From assembly GCA_028293055.1 (NCBI GenBank), contig JAQGLD010000634.1:1-9225 (forward strand): a stretch of DNA of 9,225 nt, given 5' to 3'. The stretch is from Alphaproteobacteria bacterium (GTDB lineage Bacteria > Pseudomonadota > Alphaproteobacteria > Sphingomonadales > Sphingomonadaceae). Under the pieces are notes generated by a model, which saw nothing but the letters and a program-made list of their open reading frames with translations, did not search any database and was not told the origin of the DNA. A program made the translations under genes and the position numbers. Below are positions 1 through 6,748 of the stretch, one piece after another (positions within the stretch are counted from its first letter, which is position 1; each line of letters starts with the position of its first letter).

Positions 1-612
1 GTAGCGGATGTTGGGTCGGTCGAAGCCGGCGAGGACCAGTCCGTCGTCCGGAATGCCGAGCTGGGCGAGGATGTCGGCGCTGGACTCGCGGTCCTCGGTC
101 GCGGTGAGGGCGAGCCGCGGAACCTCCGGAAAGCGATCGAGCAAGGGCCGCAGCAGCCGGTAATCGGGCCTGAAATCATGTCCCCATTCGGAGACGCAAT
201 GCGCCTCGTCGATGGCGATCAGCGACAGCTTTACCCGGCCCATCAGTTCTCGGAAACCGTTCGAGCTGGCGCGCTCGGGCGCGACATAGAGCAAATCGAG
301 CTCGCCGGCCTTGAAGCGGGCGAGGACCTCGTCGCGGTCGCTGTCGGCCGAGGTCAGGGAAGCAGCAGCGATTCCAAATCCAGAGGCCGACCTGATCTGG
401 TCGTGCATCAACGCGATCAGCGGAGAGACGACCAGGGCCGTGCCTTCGCGGGCGAGCGCCGGCACCTGGTAGCAGAGCGACTTGCCGGCCCCGGTCGGCA
501 TCACCGCAAGCGTGTGCTCGCCGCGCATGACACGATCGACCACTTTTTCCTGGACCCCGCGAAAGGCCGCAAAGCCGAACGTGTCGTGGAGGATCTGGCG
601 GGGGTCGTTCAT
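1..612 (-). CDS. recQ: ATP-dependent DNA helicase RecQ (N-terminal 204 codons, runs off left edge)
   Basis: RecQ is a superfamily 2 3'-to-5' DNA helicase that acts in recombination and replication-fork repair. The visible part is helicase domain 1. It shows a Q-motif region reading FRGVQE (Q20; E. coli has FRPGQ), Walker A PTGAGKS, motif Ia VVSPLIALMHDQ, a DEAHC box followed by the RecQ-specific aromatic-rich loop (SEWGHDFRPDY), motif III LALTATED, and FDRPNIRY at the edge. Domain 2, the zinc-binding/winged-helix part and any HRDC domain lie outside. The ATG at 612 is the only usable start: the frame upstream reaches a TAG with no ATG, GTG or TTG between, and the protein then begins in register with E. 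coli RecQ. No Shine-Dalgarno sequence is seen before it; the ATG overlaps the stop of a 12-codon upstream frame. Identification is confident from motifs. Confidence 0.95.
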   Translation of the reverse strand, partial: MNDPRQILHDTFGFAAFRGVQEKVVDRVMRGEHTLAVMPTGAGKSLCYQVPALAREGTALVVSPLIALMHDQIRSASGFGIAAASLTSADSDRDEVLARFKAGELDLLYVAPERASSNGFRELMGRVKLSLIAIDEAHCVSEWGHDFRPDYRLLRPLLDRFPEVPRLALTATEDRESSADILAQLGIPDDGLVLAGFDRPNIRY

Positions 613-647
613 CGGGTTTCGGTAGCCGGTATCGGTGCGGTCGTCAT
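609..647 (-). other. 12-codon upstream frame ending in ATGA overlap with recQ start
   Basis: A short frame ATG...TGA reads MTTAPIPATETR, and its TGA (611-609) overlaps the recQ ATG (612-610) as ATGA. A purine-rich AGAGAGG lies 2 bases before its ATG, closer than usual. recQ itself has no recognisable ribosome binding site, so translational coupling through this leader is possible. It may equally be chance; the frame is short and its product has no recognisable family. Confidence 0.25.
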
Positions 648-657
648 CGCCTCTCTA

Positions 658-744
658 TCGTCATGCTGAACTTGTTTCAGCATCCAGTCGGGAGACCGTT
701 CGCGCGGTGGAGACCTGGACCCTGAACCAAGTTCAGGGTGACGA
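658..744. repeat. REP-like element: two inverted 26-base hairpin units
   Basis: Unit A (658-683) and unit B (719-744, opposite orientation) match at 21 of 26 positions once B is reverse-complemented. Each is a hairpin. A pairs ATGCTGAA (663-670) with TTCAGCAT (676-683). B pairs ACCCTGAAC (719-727) with GTTCAGGGT (731-739). Four of the five differences are two compensatory base-pair changes in the stem, and the fifth adds a closing pair in B, so pairing appears conserved. Between the units is a direct repeat GGAGACC (691-697 and 709-715). It sits between the peptidase stop and recQ on the same strand and could act as a transcript end or 3' stabiliser. From memory, similar TGAAC/GTTCA paired hairpins are frequent between sphingomonad genes. 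Confidence 0.85.
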
Positions 745-768
745 CAGTGCGGGAGCCGGGGGTCTCGC

Positions 769-2802
769 TCAATTCAACCAGACATGGACCCTCTGCTCGG
801 GCGGCAGATAGAGCTTGTCGCCGGGCTTCACATCGAACGCCCGATACCAGGCGTCGAGATTGCGGACGATCCCGTTGACTCGATATTCCTCGGGGCTGTG
901 CGGGTCGGACAGCAATTGGGATCGCACCGCGCCTTCGCGTTTCTTGCCCTGCCAGCTTTGCGCGTAGGCGATGAAGAAGCGCTGGTCGCCGGTATAGCCG
1001 TCGATCACCGGCGGCTCGCCGTGGCGCGAGACGTAGCGGCGATAGGCGGCATAGGCCGCCTCGAGCCCGCCAAGGTCGCCGAGATTCTCGCCGAGAGTGA
1101 GCTGGCCCTTGATGTGCACGCCCGGGATCGGCTCGTAGGCGTCGAACTGCTTGACCAACTGCTGGGCGTGGGCGGTGTAGCGATCCGCGGACTCCTTGGT
1201 CCACCAGTCGCGCAGCTTCCCCGTCGCGTCGAACTGACGGCCCTCATCGTCGAATCCGTGGCCCATTTCGTGGCCGATCGTCGCTCCGGTCTCGCCATAA
1301 TTGACGGCCGGATCCGCCGCCGGATCGAAGAAGGGCGGCTGGAGGATTGCGGCCGGGAAGGTCACCTGGTTCATCAGCGGATTGTAATAGGCGTTCACCT
1401 CCTGGACGTTCATGTCCCACAGGGCGCGATCGACCGGCTTGGGCGCGCGGGCAAGCTGCAGCTTCCACTCGAAATCGTCGGAGGCCATGTCGTTGGCGAG
1501 CGGATCGACCGGGCTCACCCGAAGGCTCGAATAGTCGATATATTTGACCGGATGGCCGATCCGCGGGTCGAAGCTGGCAAGCTTGGTGAGCGCTTCCTTG
1601 CGGGTCGGCTCGTCCATCCACGAAGCGCGGGCGATCAGGTCGCCATAGGAAGCGCGCAGATCGTCGATCAGCTCGTTCATCTGGCGCGCTGCCTCGGGAG
1701 TCCAATGCCGCTTGGCATACACTTCGCCGACGGCCTCGCCGAGATTGGCGTTGAGCAGCCGGACGCCGCGCTTCCACCGCTCGGCCTGGCTCGGAACGTC
1801 GTTCAGCGTGTGGCTGTAGAAGCCGAAGCGAGCATCGTCGAACGCCTTGGGCAGATATTGGGCGTGATCGCTGACGAAGCGGAAGGTGAGCCAGTCCTTC
1901 CACGTCGAAAGCGGCACATCCTCAAGCCTTTTCCCGGCAGCCGCGACAGCGCTTGGCTCGCGCACGATCACCGTCGGCATCGCGCCGACGCCGAGATGGG
2001 TCAGCGTTGCCTGCCAGTCGAACTGAGGGGCGAGCGCCGCGAGCTGGGCGCGGCTCATCGGATTGTAGGTCGCCTGCGGATCGCGACGGCGCTCGGGAGT
2101 CCACTGGTCCTTGGACACGCTGGTCTCGAGCGCGATGATCCGGTCGGCCTTGGCGGCGGCGTCGGGGATCCCGGCGAGAGTCTGGATTCGAATCACATAG
2201 TCGCGATACGCCTTGCGGATCGCGTCATACTTGGCGCCCTCGAGCAGATAATAATCGCGGGTGGGGAGGCCGAGACGCGCCTGGCCGGCGGCGAGGGTAT
2301 AATGGGTCGGGTCCTTGTCGTCGGCCTCGATTCCGATACCGACAGGCGAAGCAAATCCGGGCTCGGCCATCAGCCGGACGAGCGAGGGCCGGTCCTTCAG
2401 CGCGGCGATCCGGCCGAGATAGGGCTTGAGCGGGGCGAGGCCGCGCGCCTCGATCCCGCTCTGGTCCATCCACGCCTTGTAGAAATCCGCGATCCTGCGG
2501 AGCGCCGGATCGGACGGCGCCTGGCCGGCGGATTCGACGAGCTGGCGAACCTCGACCTCGACTTCATCGGGCAGGTCGTAATTATAGCCTGCGCCGGTCT
2601 TGTCCGGCTTGATCGCAGCATCGCGGAGCCAGCTGCCCTCGGCGAAGCGGAAGAAATCGTCGCCCGGCTTCACGCCGCGGTCCATGTCCGCGTCGGCGAC
2701 GCCCCATGTGCCGTAGCGCGGCCTCGCGGCGCCCTGGGCGAAGGCGGGGAGCGCGCTGGTCAGGAGCAGGGCGGCCAGCAAAGCGGTCGGGCGACGAATC
2801 AT
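769..2802 (-). CDS. M13 family zinc metallopeptidase (neprilysin/PepO type), exported
   Basis: Predicted 677-residue secreted or periplasmic endopeptidase that cleaves oligopeptides. An N-terminal signal peptide (MIRR, hydrophobic stretch to about residue 20, then ALPAFAQ) suggests Sec export with cleavage near residue 22. The C-terminal catalytic domain has all M13 hallmarks: substrate-binding NAYYN (470-474), zinc site HEMGH (H511, E512, H515), third ligand in GENLGD (E572, D576), and the H635...R641 pair equivalent to neprilysin His711/Arg717. Residues about 35-400 form the usual M13 N-terminal domain. The ATG at 2802 is preferred because GGAG (2812-2809) sits 6 bases upstream; an in-frame TTG at 2808 abuts that site and cannot use it. 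It lies 42 bases after the glutathione peroxidase stop and may be read through from it. Length fits the family. The physiological substrate is unknown. Confidence 0.94.
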   Translation of the reverse strand: MIRRPTALLAALLLTSALPAFAQGAARPRYGTWGVADADMDRGVKPGDDFFRFAEGSWLRDAAIKPDKTGAGYNYDLPDEVEVEVRQLVESAGQAPSDPALRRIADFYKAWMDQSGIEARGLAPLKPYLGRIAALKDRPSLVRLMAEPGFASPVGIGIEADDKDPTHYTLAAGQARLGLPTRDYYLLEGAKYDAIRKAYRDYVIRIQTLAGIPDAAAKADRIIALETSVSKDQWTPERRRDPQATYNPMSRAQLAALAPQFDWQATLTHLGVGAMPTVIVREPSAVAAAGKRLEDVPLSTWKDWLTFRFVSDHAQYLPKAFDDARFGFYSHTLNDVPSQAERWKRGVRLLNANLGEAVGEVYAKRHWTPEAARQMNELIDDLRASYGDLIARASWMDEPTRKEALTKLASFDPRIGHPVKYIDYSSLRVSPVDPLANDMASDDFEWKLQLARAPKPVDRALWDMNVQEVNAYYNPLMNQVTFPAAILQPPFFDPAADPAVNYGETGATIGHEMGHGFDDEGRQFDATGKLRDWWTKESADRYTAHAQQLVKQFDAYEPIPGVHIKGQLTLGENLGDLGGLEAAYAAYRRYVSRHGEPPVIDGYTGDQRFFIAYAQSWQGKKREGAVRSQLLSDPHSPEEYRVNGIVRNLDAWYRAFDVKPGDKLYLPPEQRVHVWLN

Positions 2803-2808
2803 AATCAA

Positions 2809-2812
2809 CTCC
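2809..2812 (-). promoter_or_regulatory. Ribosome binding site of the M13 peptidase
   Basis: GGAG on the minus strand, 6 bases before the ATG at 2802. It decides the start in favour of 2802 over the TTG at 2808. Confidence 0.7.
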
Positions 2813-2844
2813 GAAAAAAGTATCTGAACAGGGTTTGGCGGCGC

Positions 2845-3393
2845 CTAGGCGGTCAACGCAGCCTCGATCGCAGAGACGAGGAGCGGAACGTCGGGATTGG
2901 TGTCGGGGGAGAAACGGCCGAGCACCCGGCCGTCACGGCCGATGAGGAATTTCTCGAAATTCCACAGCAGCTCCGGCTCGGGGTTTGGCTCGATGCCGTG
3001 ACCCTGGAGCCGCTCGCGCATCGCTCCGCGAGTGGCGCTGGCTGCATCCGGATGCGCCGCGATGAGTGCGGCGTAGAGCGGGTGCTTGTCGGGGCCGGTG
3101 ACCTTGATCTTGGAGAACATCGGGAAGTCGACATCGTAGGTCAGCTTGCAGAATTCGGCGATCTCGGAGTCGCTGCCGGGCTCCTGCCCACGAAAATCGT
3201 TGGCCGGGAAACCGAGCACGACCAGCCCCTGTTCCCGATAGCGCCGGTAAAGGGCCTCGAGTCCCTCATATTGAGGAGTCAGCCCGCATTTCGAGGCGAC
3301 ATTGACGACCAGCAGCACCTTGCCCCGATAGTCGCCAAGCCGCGCCTTGCTGCCGTCGATCCGGTCCAGCTCGATCGTCTGAAGCTCGCTCAT
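2845..3393 (-). CDS. Glutathione peroxidase family protein (2-Cys, thiol type)
   Basis: A 182-residue cytoplasmic peroxidase that reduces hydrogen or lipid hydroperoxides. Peroxidatic Cys36 lies in ASKCGLTPQY and is encoded as ordinary Cys, not selenocysteine. Gln70 (FRGQEPGS) and Trp144-Asn145 (LLWNFEKFL) complete the catalytic tetrad. Cys82 (EIAEFC) is 46 residues after Cys36, exactly the spacing of the peroxidatic/resolving pair Cys36/Cys82 of yeast Gpx3. A thioredoxin-dependent mechanism is therefore likely despite the family name. The segment around 114-140 is longer than in typical 160-residue members. The ATG at 3393 is chosen because AGGGGAG lies 6 bases upstream; an ATG at 3414 overlaps the exporter stop (ATGA) and would add seven residues. 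It follows the ABC exporter in the same transcript. Confidence 0.94.
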   Translation of the reverse strand: MSELQTIELDRIDGSKARLGDYRGKVLLVVNVASKCGLTPQYEGLEALYRRYREQGLVVLGFPANDFRGQEPGSDSEIAEFCKLTYDVDFPMFSKIKVTGPDKHPLYAALIAAHPDAASATRGAMRERLQGHGIEPNPEPELLWNFEKFLIGRDGRVLGRFSPDTNPDVPLLVSAIEAALTA

Positions 3394-3399
3394 GTCTCT

Positions 3400-3406
3400 C
3401 TCCCCT
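3400..3406 (-). promoter_or_regulatory. Ribosome binding site of the glutathione peroxidase
   Basis: AGGGGAG on the minus strand, 6 bases before the ATG at 3393. This strong match supports 3393 over the upstream ATG at 3414. Confidence 0.75.
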
Positions 3407-3410
3407 GGCG

Positions 3411-5231
3411 TCATTCCGCCGCTTCGGCCTGCTCGTTCTCAGCCTCGGCCTGCTGGCGCTCCCACATTTCTGCGTAGAGCCCGTTTCTGCGCAGCAAGCT
3501 CGCATGATTGCCCTGTTCGGCAACCCGGCCCTGATCGAGCACCAATATCTGGTCGGCGTCGACGATGGTAGAGAGGCGGTGGGCAATGACGATCGAGGTA
3601 CGGCGCGCAGCGACGCCCTGCAGCGTCTCCTGGATCGCAGCCTCGGTTCGGCTGTCGAGCGCGCTGGTCGCCTCGTCGAGGATGAGGATAGGCGGGTCCT
3701 TGAGCAAGGTGCGGGCGATCGCGACCCTCTGCTTCTCGCCGCCCGAAAGCTTCAGGCCGCGCTCGCCGACCTTGGCCTGGTAGCCTTCGGGAAGGCTGAT
3801 GATGAAATCGTGGATCGCGGCGCCCCGCGCTGCTTCCTCGATCTCGTCCTGGCCCGCGCCGTCGCGGCCATAGCCGATATTGTAGCCGATCGTGTCGTTG
3901 AACAGCACCGTATCCTGCGGGACGATGCCAATCGCGCGCCTGAGGCTGGCCTGGGTCACGGAGGCGATGTCCTGGCCGTCGATCAGGATTCGGCCGCCGG
4001 TCGGGTCGTAGAAGCGAAAGAGCAGTCGGGACAGGGTCGACTTGCCGGCGCCCGATGGGCCGACCACTGCGAGCGTCGCCCCGGGCGCGACCTCGAAGTC
4101 GATCCCCTTGAGGATCTCGCGCTCGGGCTCGTAGCCGAACCGCACATTTTCGAAGCGGATCCGGCCGCTGGCGACTGCGAGCTCGGGCGCGCCCGTGGCA
4201 TCGTTGACCTCGGTCGGGGTGTCGAGCAGGCCGAACATCGCGTCCATGTCGATCAGGCCCTGGCGGATCGTGCGATAGACCATGCCGAGCAGGTCGAGCG
4301 GCCTGAACAATTGGGCGAGCAGGGTATTGACGACGACGACATCGCCCGGGGTGAAGCGGCCCTTCGACCAGCCCCAGACGGTAAAGGCCATCGCCCCGGC
4401 CATCATCGCATTGGTGATCAGCGACTGGCCGATATTGAGCCAGGCGAGCGATGTCTCGTTCTTGACCGCGGCATCGGCGTAGCGGCGCACCGCGCGGCCG
4501 TAACGCTCGGCCTCGCGGCCCTCGGCGTTGAAATATTTGACCGTCTCGAAGTTGAGCAGGCTGTCGACCGCGCGGGCCACGGCTCCGGTATCGAGGTCGT
4601 TCATCTCGACCCTCAGCCGGGTCCGCCAGTCGGTGACCAGGCGGGTGAAGCGGATATAGGCGACGACCATCAATGCGGTGGCGACGACCAGCCCGAAGCC
4701 GAACTTCACCCAGAACATGGCCATGACGATGCCGAGCTGGATGATGGTCGGAGCGATGTTGAAGAGCAGGAAATAGAGCATCATGTCGATGCTCTTGGTG
4801 CCGCGCTCGACGATCTTGGTGACGGCGCCGGTGCGGCGCTCGAGGTGGAATCGAAGCGACAATTTGTGGAGGTGGCGGAAGGTGGTCTCCGCCAGCCTGC
4901 GCTCCGCGTCCTGGCCGACCCGCTCGAAGATCGCGTTCCGCAGATTGTCGAGCAGCACTCCGCCGAAGCGGGCGCCGGCATAAGCGCAGACCAGGGCGAT
5001 GGTGATCGACGCGATCCCGGTCGTCCCCTGGGTCATCCGGTTGACCGCGGCGCCGTAGGTCAGCGGCATGATCAAGGTGGTGATGCAGATCGACAGCAGG
5101 ACGAGCAGAAGCGACCCGACCACGCGCGCCTTCAGCGCCGGCTCTCCCGGCGGCCACAGGAAGGGAAGGAAGCGGCGGAGCGCATGCCAGGCCGGCTGGC
5201 GCTCGTCGTCGTTGGATTCGAGAAGACGCAT
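3411..5231 (-). CDS. Atm1-type ABC exporter, fused membrane and ATPase domains
   Basis: A 606-residue half-transporter with six predicted membrane helices in about residues 35-320, followed by an ATPase domain. It would work as an inner-membrane homodimer. The Atm1/HMT1 family is recognised by the membrane-domain stretches RGTKSIDMMLYFLLFNIAPT and DSLLNFETVKYFNAE. The ATPase has Walker A GPSGAGKS (391-398), Q-loop IVPQD, signature LSGGE (495-499), Walker B LILDEATS (D519, E520) and H-loop H551. Bacterial Atm1 (Novosphingobium, solved structure) exports glutathione derivatives, including oxidised and metal-bound forms; mitochondrial Atm1 supports cytosolic Fe-S assembly. The length matches. 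The ATG at 5231 has AGGA 5 bases upstream. Its stop overlaps or nearly touches the glutathione peroxidase start, implying one operon and a shared role in thiol or metal stress. The exact substrate cannot be read from sequence. Confidence 0.93.
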   Translation of the reverse strand: MRLLESNDDERQPAWHALRRFLPFLWPPGEPALKARVVGSLLLVLLSICITTLIMPLTYGAAVNRMTQGTTGIASITIALVCAYAGARFGGVLLDNLRNAIFERVGQDAERRLAETTFRHLHKLSLRFHLERRTGAVTKIVERGTKSIDMMLYFLLFNIAPTIIQLGIVMAMFWVKFGFGLVVATALMVVAYIRFTRLVTDWRTRLRVEMNDLDTGAVARAVDSLLNFETVKYFNAEGREAERYGRAVRRYADAAVKNETSLAWLNIGQSLITNAMMAGAMAFTVWGWSKGRFTPGDVVVVNTLLAQLFRPLDLLGMVYRTIRQGLIDMDAMFGLLDTPTEVNDATGAPELAVASGRIRFENVRFGYEPEREILKGIDFEVAPGATLAVVGPSGAGKSTLSRLLFRFYDPTGGRILIDGQDIASVTQASLRRAIGIVPQDTVLFNDTIGYNIGYGRDGAGQDEIEEAARGAAIHDFIISLPEGYQAKVGERGLKLSGGEKQRVAIARTLLKDPPILILDEATSALDSRTEAAIQETLQGVAARRTSIVIAHRLSTIVDADQILVLDQGRVAEQGNHASLLRRNGLYAEMWERQQAEAENEQAEAAE

Positions 5232-5322
5232 CCGGTCCTAGATAGGGCGCCCGCCACCGCCGACCAAGCAGGGCTTACGAAACAAATGGAACTGCTGGAT
5301 AGTCAAGGAGTTGAGCACCCCC
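5232..5322. other. Divergent intergenic region between the ABC exporter and the four-Cys protein
   Basis: These 91 bases must hold the promoters of both the minus-strand exporter operon and the plus-strand small gene. No convincing -35/-10 pair with sensible spacing to either start is visible. AAGGAG at 5305-5310 is the likely ribosome binding site of the plus-strand gene. Confidence 0.5.
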
Positions 5323-5610
5323 ATGGGACCGGGCATATTCCTCATTGCGATCATGGGCTGCGGCGAAGGCGACGCGCCGTGCCAGCAGGTGCGCCTGCTC
5401 GATACGCACTATCAAAGCCGCGCCGAGTGCGTGGCCGCCACCGAAAGTGCCTTGCTCGGCAATAGCGACGCGGATTTCCCGACGATCGTCGCGCAATGCG
5501 TCGACGGCCGCCAGGCCGCATCGCTTCGGGTCATGGCCGGCGAAGTTCGGGTTCCCGATGCGCCCGGCTGGGTCGCGACGGTTCCGACCCGGATTGCGTC
5601 CAGGCAGTAA
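5323..5610 (+). CDS. Small four-cysteine protein of unknown function
   Basis: A 95-residue protein I cannot assign to a named family. It begins with a short hydrophobic stretch (GIFLIAIMGCG) and has four cysteines (13, 20, 36, 59), which could form two disulfides if exported; the middle is polar and helix-prone. The leading stretch lacks a basic n-region and IMGC is a poor lipobox, so export is uncertain. Codons are strongly G/C at third positions, as in the neighbours. The ATG at 5323 lies 12 bases after AAGGAG, a long spacing; a TTG at 5311 directly touches that site and is unlikely, and an ATG at 5353 is a less likely alternative. It is followed 10 bases after its stop by an intrinsic terminator, so it is probably a single-gene transcript. 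From memory, similar small proteins occur in sphingomonads. Confidence 0.7.
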   Translation: MGPGIFLIAIMGCGEGDAPCQQVRLLDTHYQSRAECVAATESALLGNSDADFPTIVAQCVDGRQAASLRVMAGEVRVPDAPGWVATVPTRIASRQ

Positions 5611-5620
5611 GCCGACTCGG

Positions 5621-5650
5621 AACCGCCGTCGGGAGATGGCGGTTTTCCTT
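5621..5650 (+). terminator. Rho-independent terminator after the four-Cys gene
   Basis: AACCGCC (5621-5627) pairs perfectly with GGCGGTT (5638-5644) around a 10-base loop, extendable by two G-T pairs, and is followed by a T/C-rich tract (TTTTCCTTCC). It begins 10 bases after the stop at 5610. It ends about 30 bases before the next start (5680), so a new promoter or partial read-through would be needed for the downstream genes. Confidence 0.7.
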
Positions 5651-5679
5651 CCTGAACGCCATTCGAGGAAGGACAGGAT

Positions 5680-5853
5680 GTGACCGGCCGAACGCAAGAT
5701 TCCGACCGACCGCGCGACGAGGTGGCGAGCCCCGATCTGCTCGCCGGCACTGGGGCGACCGCGCCTGAGACTCGCCCGACCGAGGCGACGAAAGATCGAC
5801 CCGCGATCGAGGCGTTCGAGGAGGAAGGCGCAGGAGTCGCCGCCAAGGAGTGA
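5680..5853 (+). CDS. 57-residue polar microprotein, GTG start, unknown function
   Basis: A short gene beginning GTG ACC GGC and ending TGA at 5851-5853. A strong ribosome binding site GAGGAAGGA (5665-5673) stands 6 bases before the GTG. The product (starts MTGRTQDSDRPRDEV, ends AGVAAKE) is rich in Asp, Glu, Arg, Thr and Ala, with one aromatic residue (Phe46), no cysteine and no membrane segment. It is probably largely disordered. Third codon positions are mostly G or C. Its last codons carry AAGGAG, the ribosome binding site of the dehydrogenase that starts 5 bases after its stop, so the two are very likely co-transcribed and perhaps translationally coupled. I recognise no family. The main doubt is its small size and GTG start. 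Confidence 0.68.
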   Translation: MTGRTQDSDRPRDEVASPDLLAGTGATAPETRPTEATKDRPAIEAFEEEGAGVAAKE

Positions 5854-5857
5854 GTCG

Positions 5858-6715
5858 ATGAGCGATACCGAAACCCTCGACATGATCCACGAGGACGATC
5901 TGCCCGGCCATGAGAGCGAGCTCGAGCCCAAGCCGGACTGGGAACCGCGATTCCCCGGTTCGGGCCGGCTGAGCGGCAAGGTCGCCCTGATCAGCGGTGC
6001 CGACAGCGACATCGGCCGCGCGGTCGCGGCGCTCTTTGCGCGCGAAGGCGCGGACATCGCGATCCTCTATCTGTGCGAGCATGATGACGCCGCAAGGACT
6101 AGGTCGATCGTCGAGGGTGAAGGCCGCAAGGCGATCACGATCGCCGGCGATGTCGGCGACAAGGCGTTTTGCGAGCGTGCGGTCGCCGAGACCGTCGAAA
6201 AGCTCGGCGGCCTCGACATCCTGGTCAACAATGCAGGCGAACAGCATCCCGACGCGGAAATCACCGACATCAGCGAGGAGCAACTCAAGCGCACCTTCCA
6301 GACCAATATCTTCGGAATGTTCTTCATGACCCAGGCCGCGCGCCCGCACCTCAAGAAGGGTGCGGCGATCGTCAACTGCACCTCGGTGACGATGTACCAG
6401 GGCTCGAAGGAGCTGCTCGATTATTCCTCGACCAAGGGCGCGATCACGGCCTTCACCCGCTCGCTGTCCGAGAATCTGGTGGAAAAGGGGATAAGGGTGA
6501 ACGCAGTCGCGCCCGGCCCGATCTGGACTCCGCTCAATCCCTTCGGCGGGGCGTCGAAGGAAAAGCTGGAGACGTTCGGCGAGGACACGCCGATGGGCCG
6601 GCCCGGCCAGCCCAATGAGGTCGCGCCGAGCTTCCTGTTCCTCGCCTGCGACGATTCCAGCTACATGTCGGGACAGGTCCTCCATCCCAATGGCGGCACG
6701 ATTGTCGGCAGCTGA
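5858..6715 (+). CDS. Short-chain dehydrogenase/reductase, YghA/GSP39-like
   Basis: A 285-residue soluble NAD(P)-dependent oxidoreductase. It has a Rossmann domain from about residue 40, NNAG (124-127), catalytic Ser176, Tyr189 and Lys193 (YSSTK), and the PGPIWTPL segment near the substrate site. The roughly 40-residue acidic N-terminal extension ending in FPGSGRL, together with the overall length, fits the subgroup of E. coli YghA and Bacillus general stress protein 39, reported as aldehyde reductases or stress proteins. Oddity: the TGxxxGxG cofactor motif reads SGADSDIG (46-53), with Asp51 at the middle glycine. The ATG at 5858 has AAGGAG 7 bases upstream, located in the end of the 57-residue gene. 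Substrate is unknown; the subgroup assignment is fairly sure. Confidence 0.92.
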   Translation: MSDTETLDMIHEDDLPGHESELEPKPDWEPRFPGSGRLSGKVALISGADSDIGRAVAALFAREGADIAILYLCEHDDAARTRSIVEGEGRKAITIAGDVGDKAFCERAVAETVEKLGGLDILVNNAGEQHPDAEITDISEEQLKRTFQTNIFGMFFMTQAARPHLKKGAAIVNCTSVTMYQGSKELLDYSSTKGAITAFTRSLSENLVEKGIRVNAVAPGPIWTPLNPFGGASKEKLETFGEDTPMGRPGQPNEVAPSFLFLACDDSSYMSGQVLHPNGGTIVGS

Positions 6716-6748
6716 GGCTCTCCTTTCGCCGGCTCGCGACCACTGCGC

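Noticed and set aside
691..715. GGAGACC direct repeat as an attachment site or transposon target duplication
   Set aside because: Seven bases, 18 apart, within the hairpin pair; no integrase, insertion sequence or other mobile gene is near.
2814..2820. Run of T on the minus strand before the peptidase as a terminator
   Set aside because: No stable stem directly precedes the T-run; the palindrome CGCCTAGGCG (2842-2851) is too far away and its arms leave no loop.
5242..5275. TTGGTC-N17-TATCTA on the minus strand as a sigma-70 promoter of the ABC exporter
   Set aside because: Both hexamers are poor matches and transcription would start in or after the ribosome binding site, leaving no leader.
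5323..5361. Lipoprotein signal (IMGC lipobox) in the four-Cys protein
   Set aside because: Met at -2 is atypical, there is no basic n-region and the hydrophobic stretch is too short; left as an uncertain export signal.
784..5465. Very long open frames on the plus strand opposite the peptidase, peroxidase and ABC exporter genes
   Set aside because: They are mirror frames produced by high-GC coding on the minus strand; their translations have no recognisable domain and are low-complexity in Arg, Gly, Asp and Glu, while the minus-strand frames contain complete family motifs.
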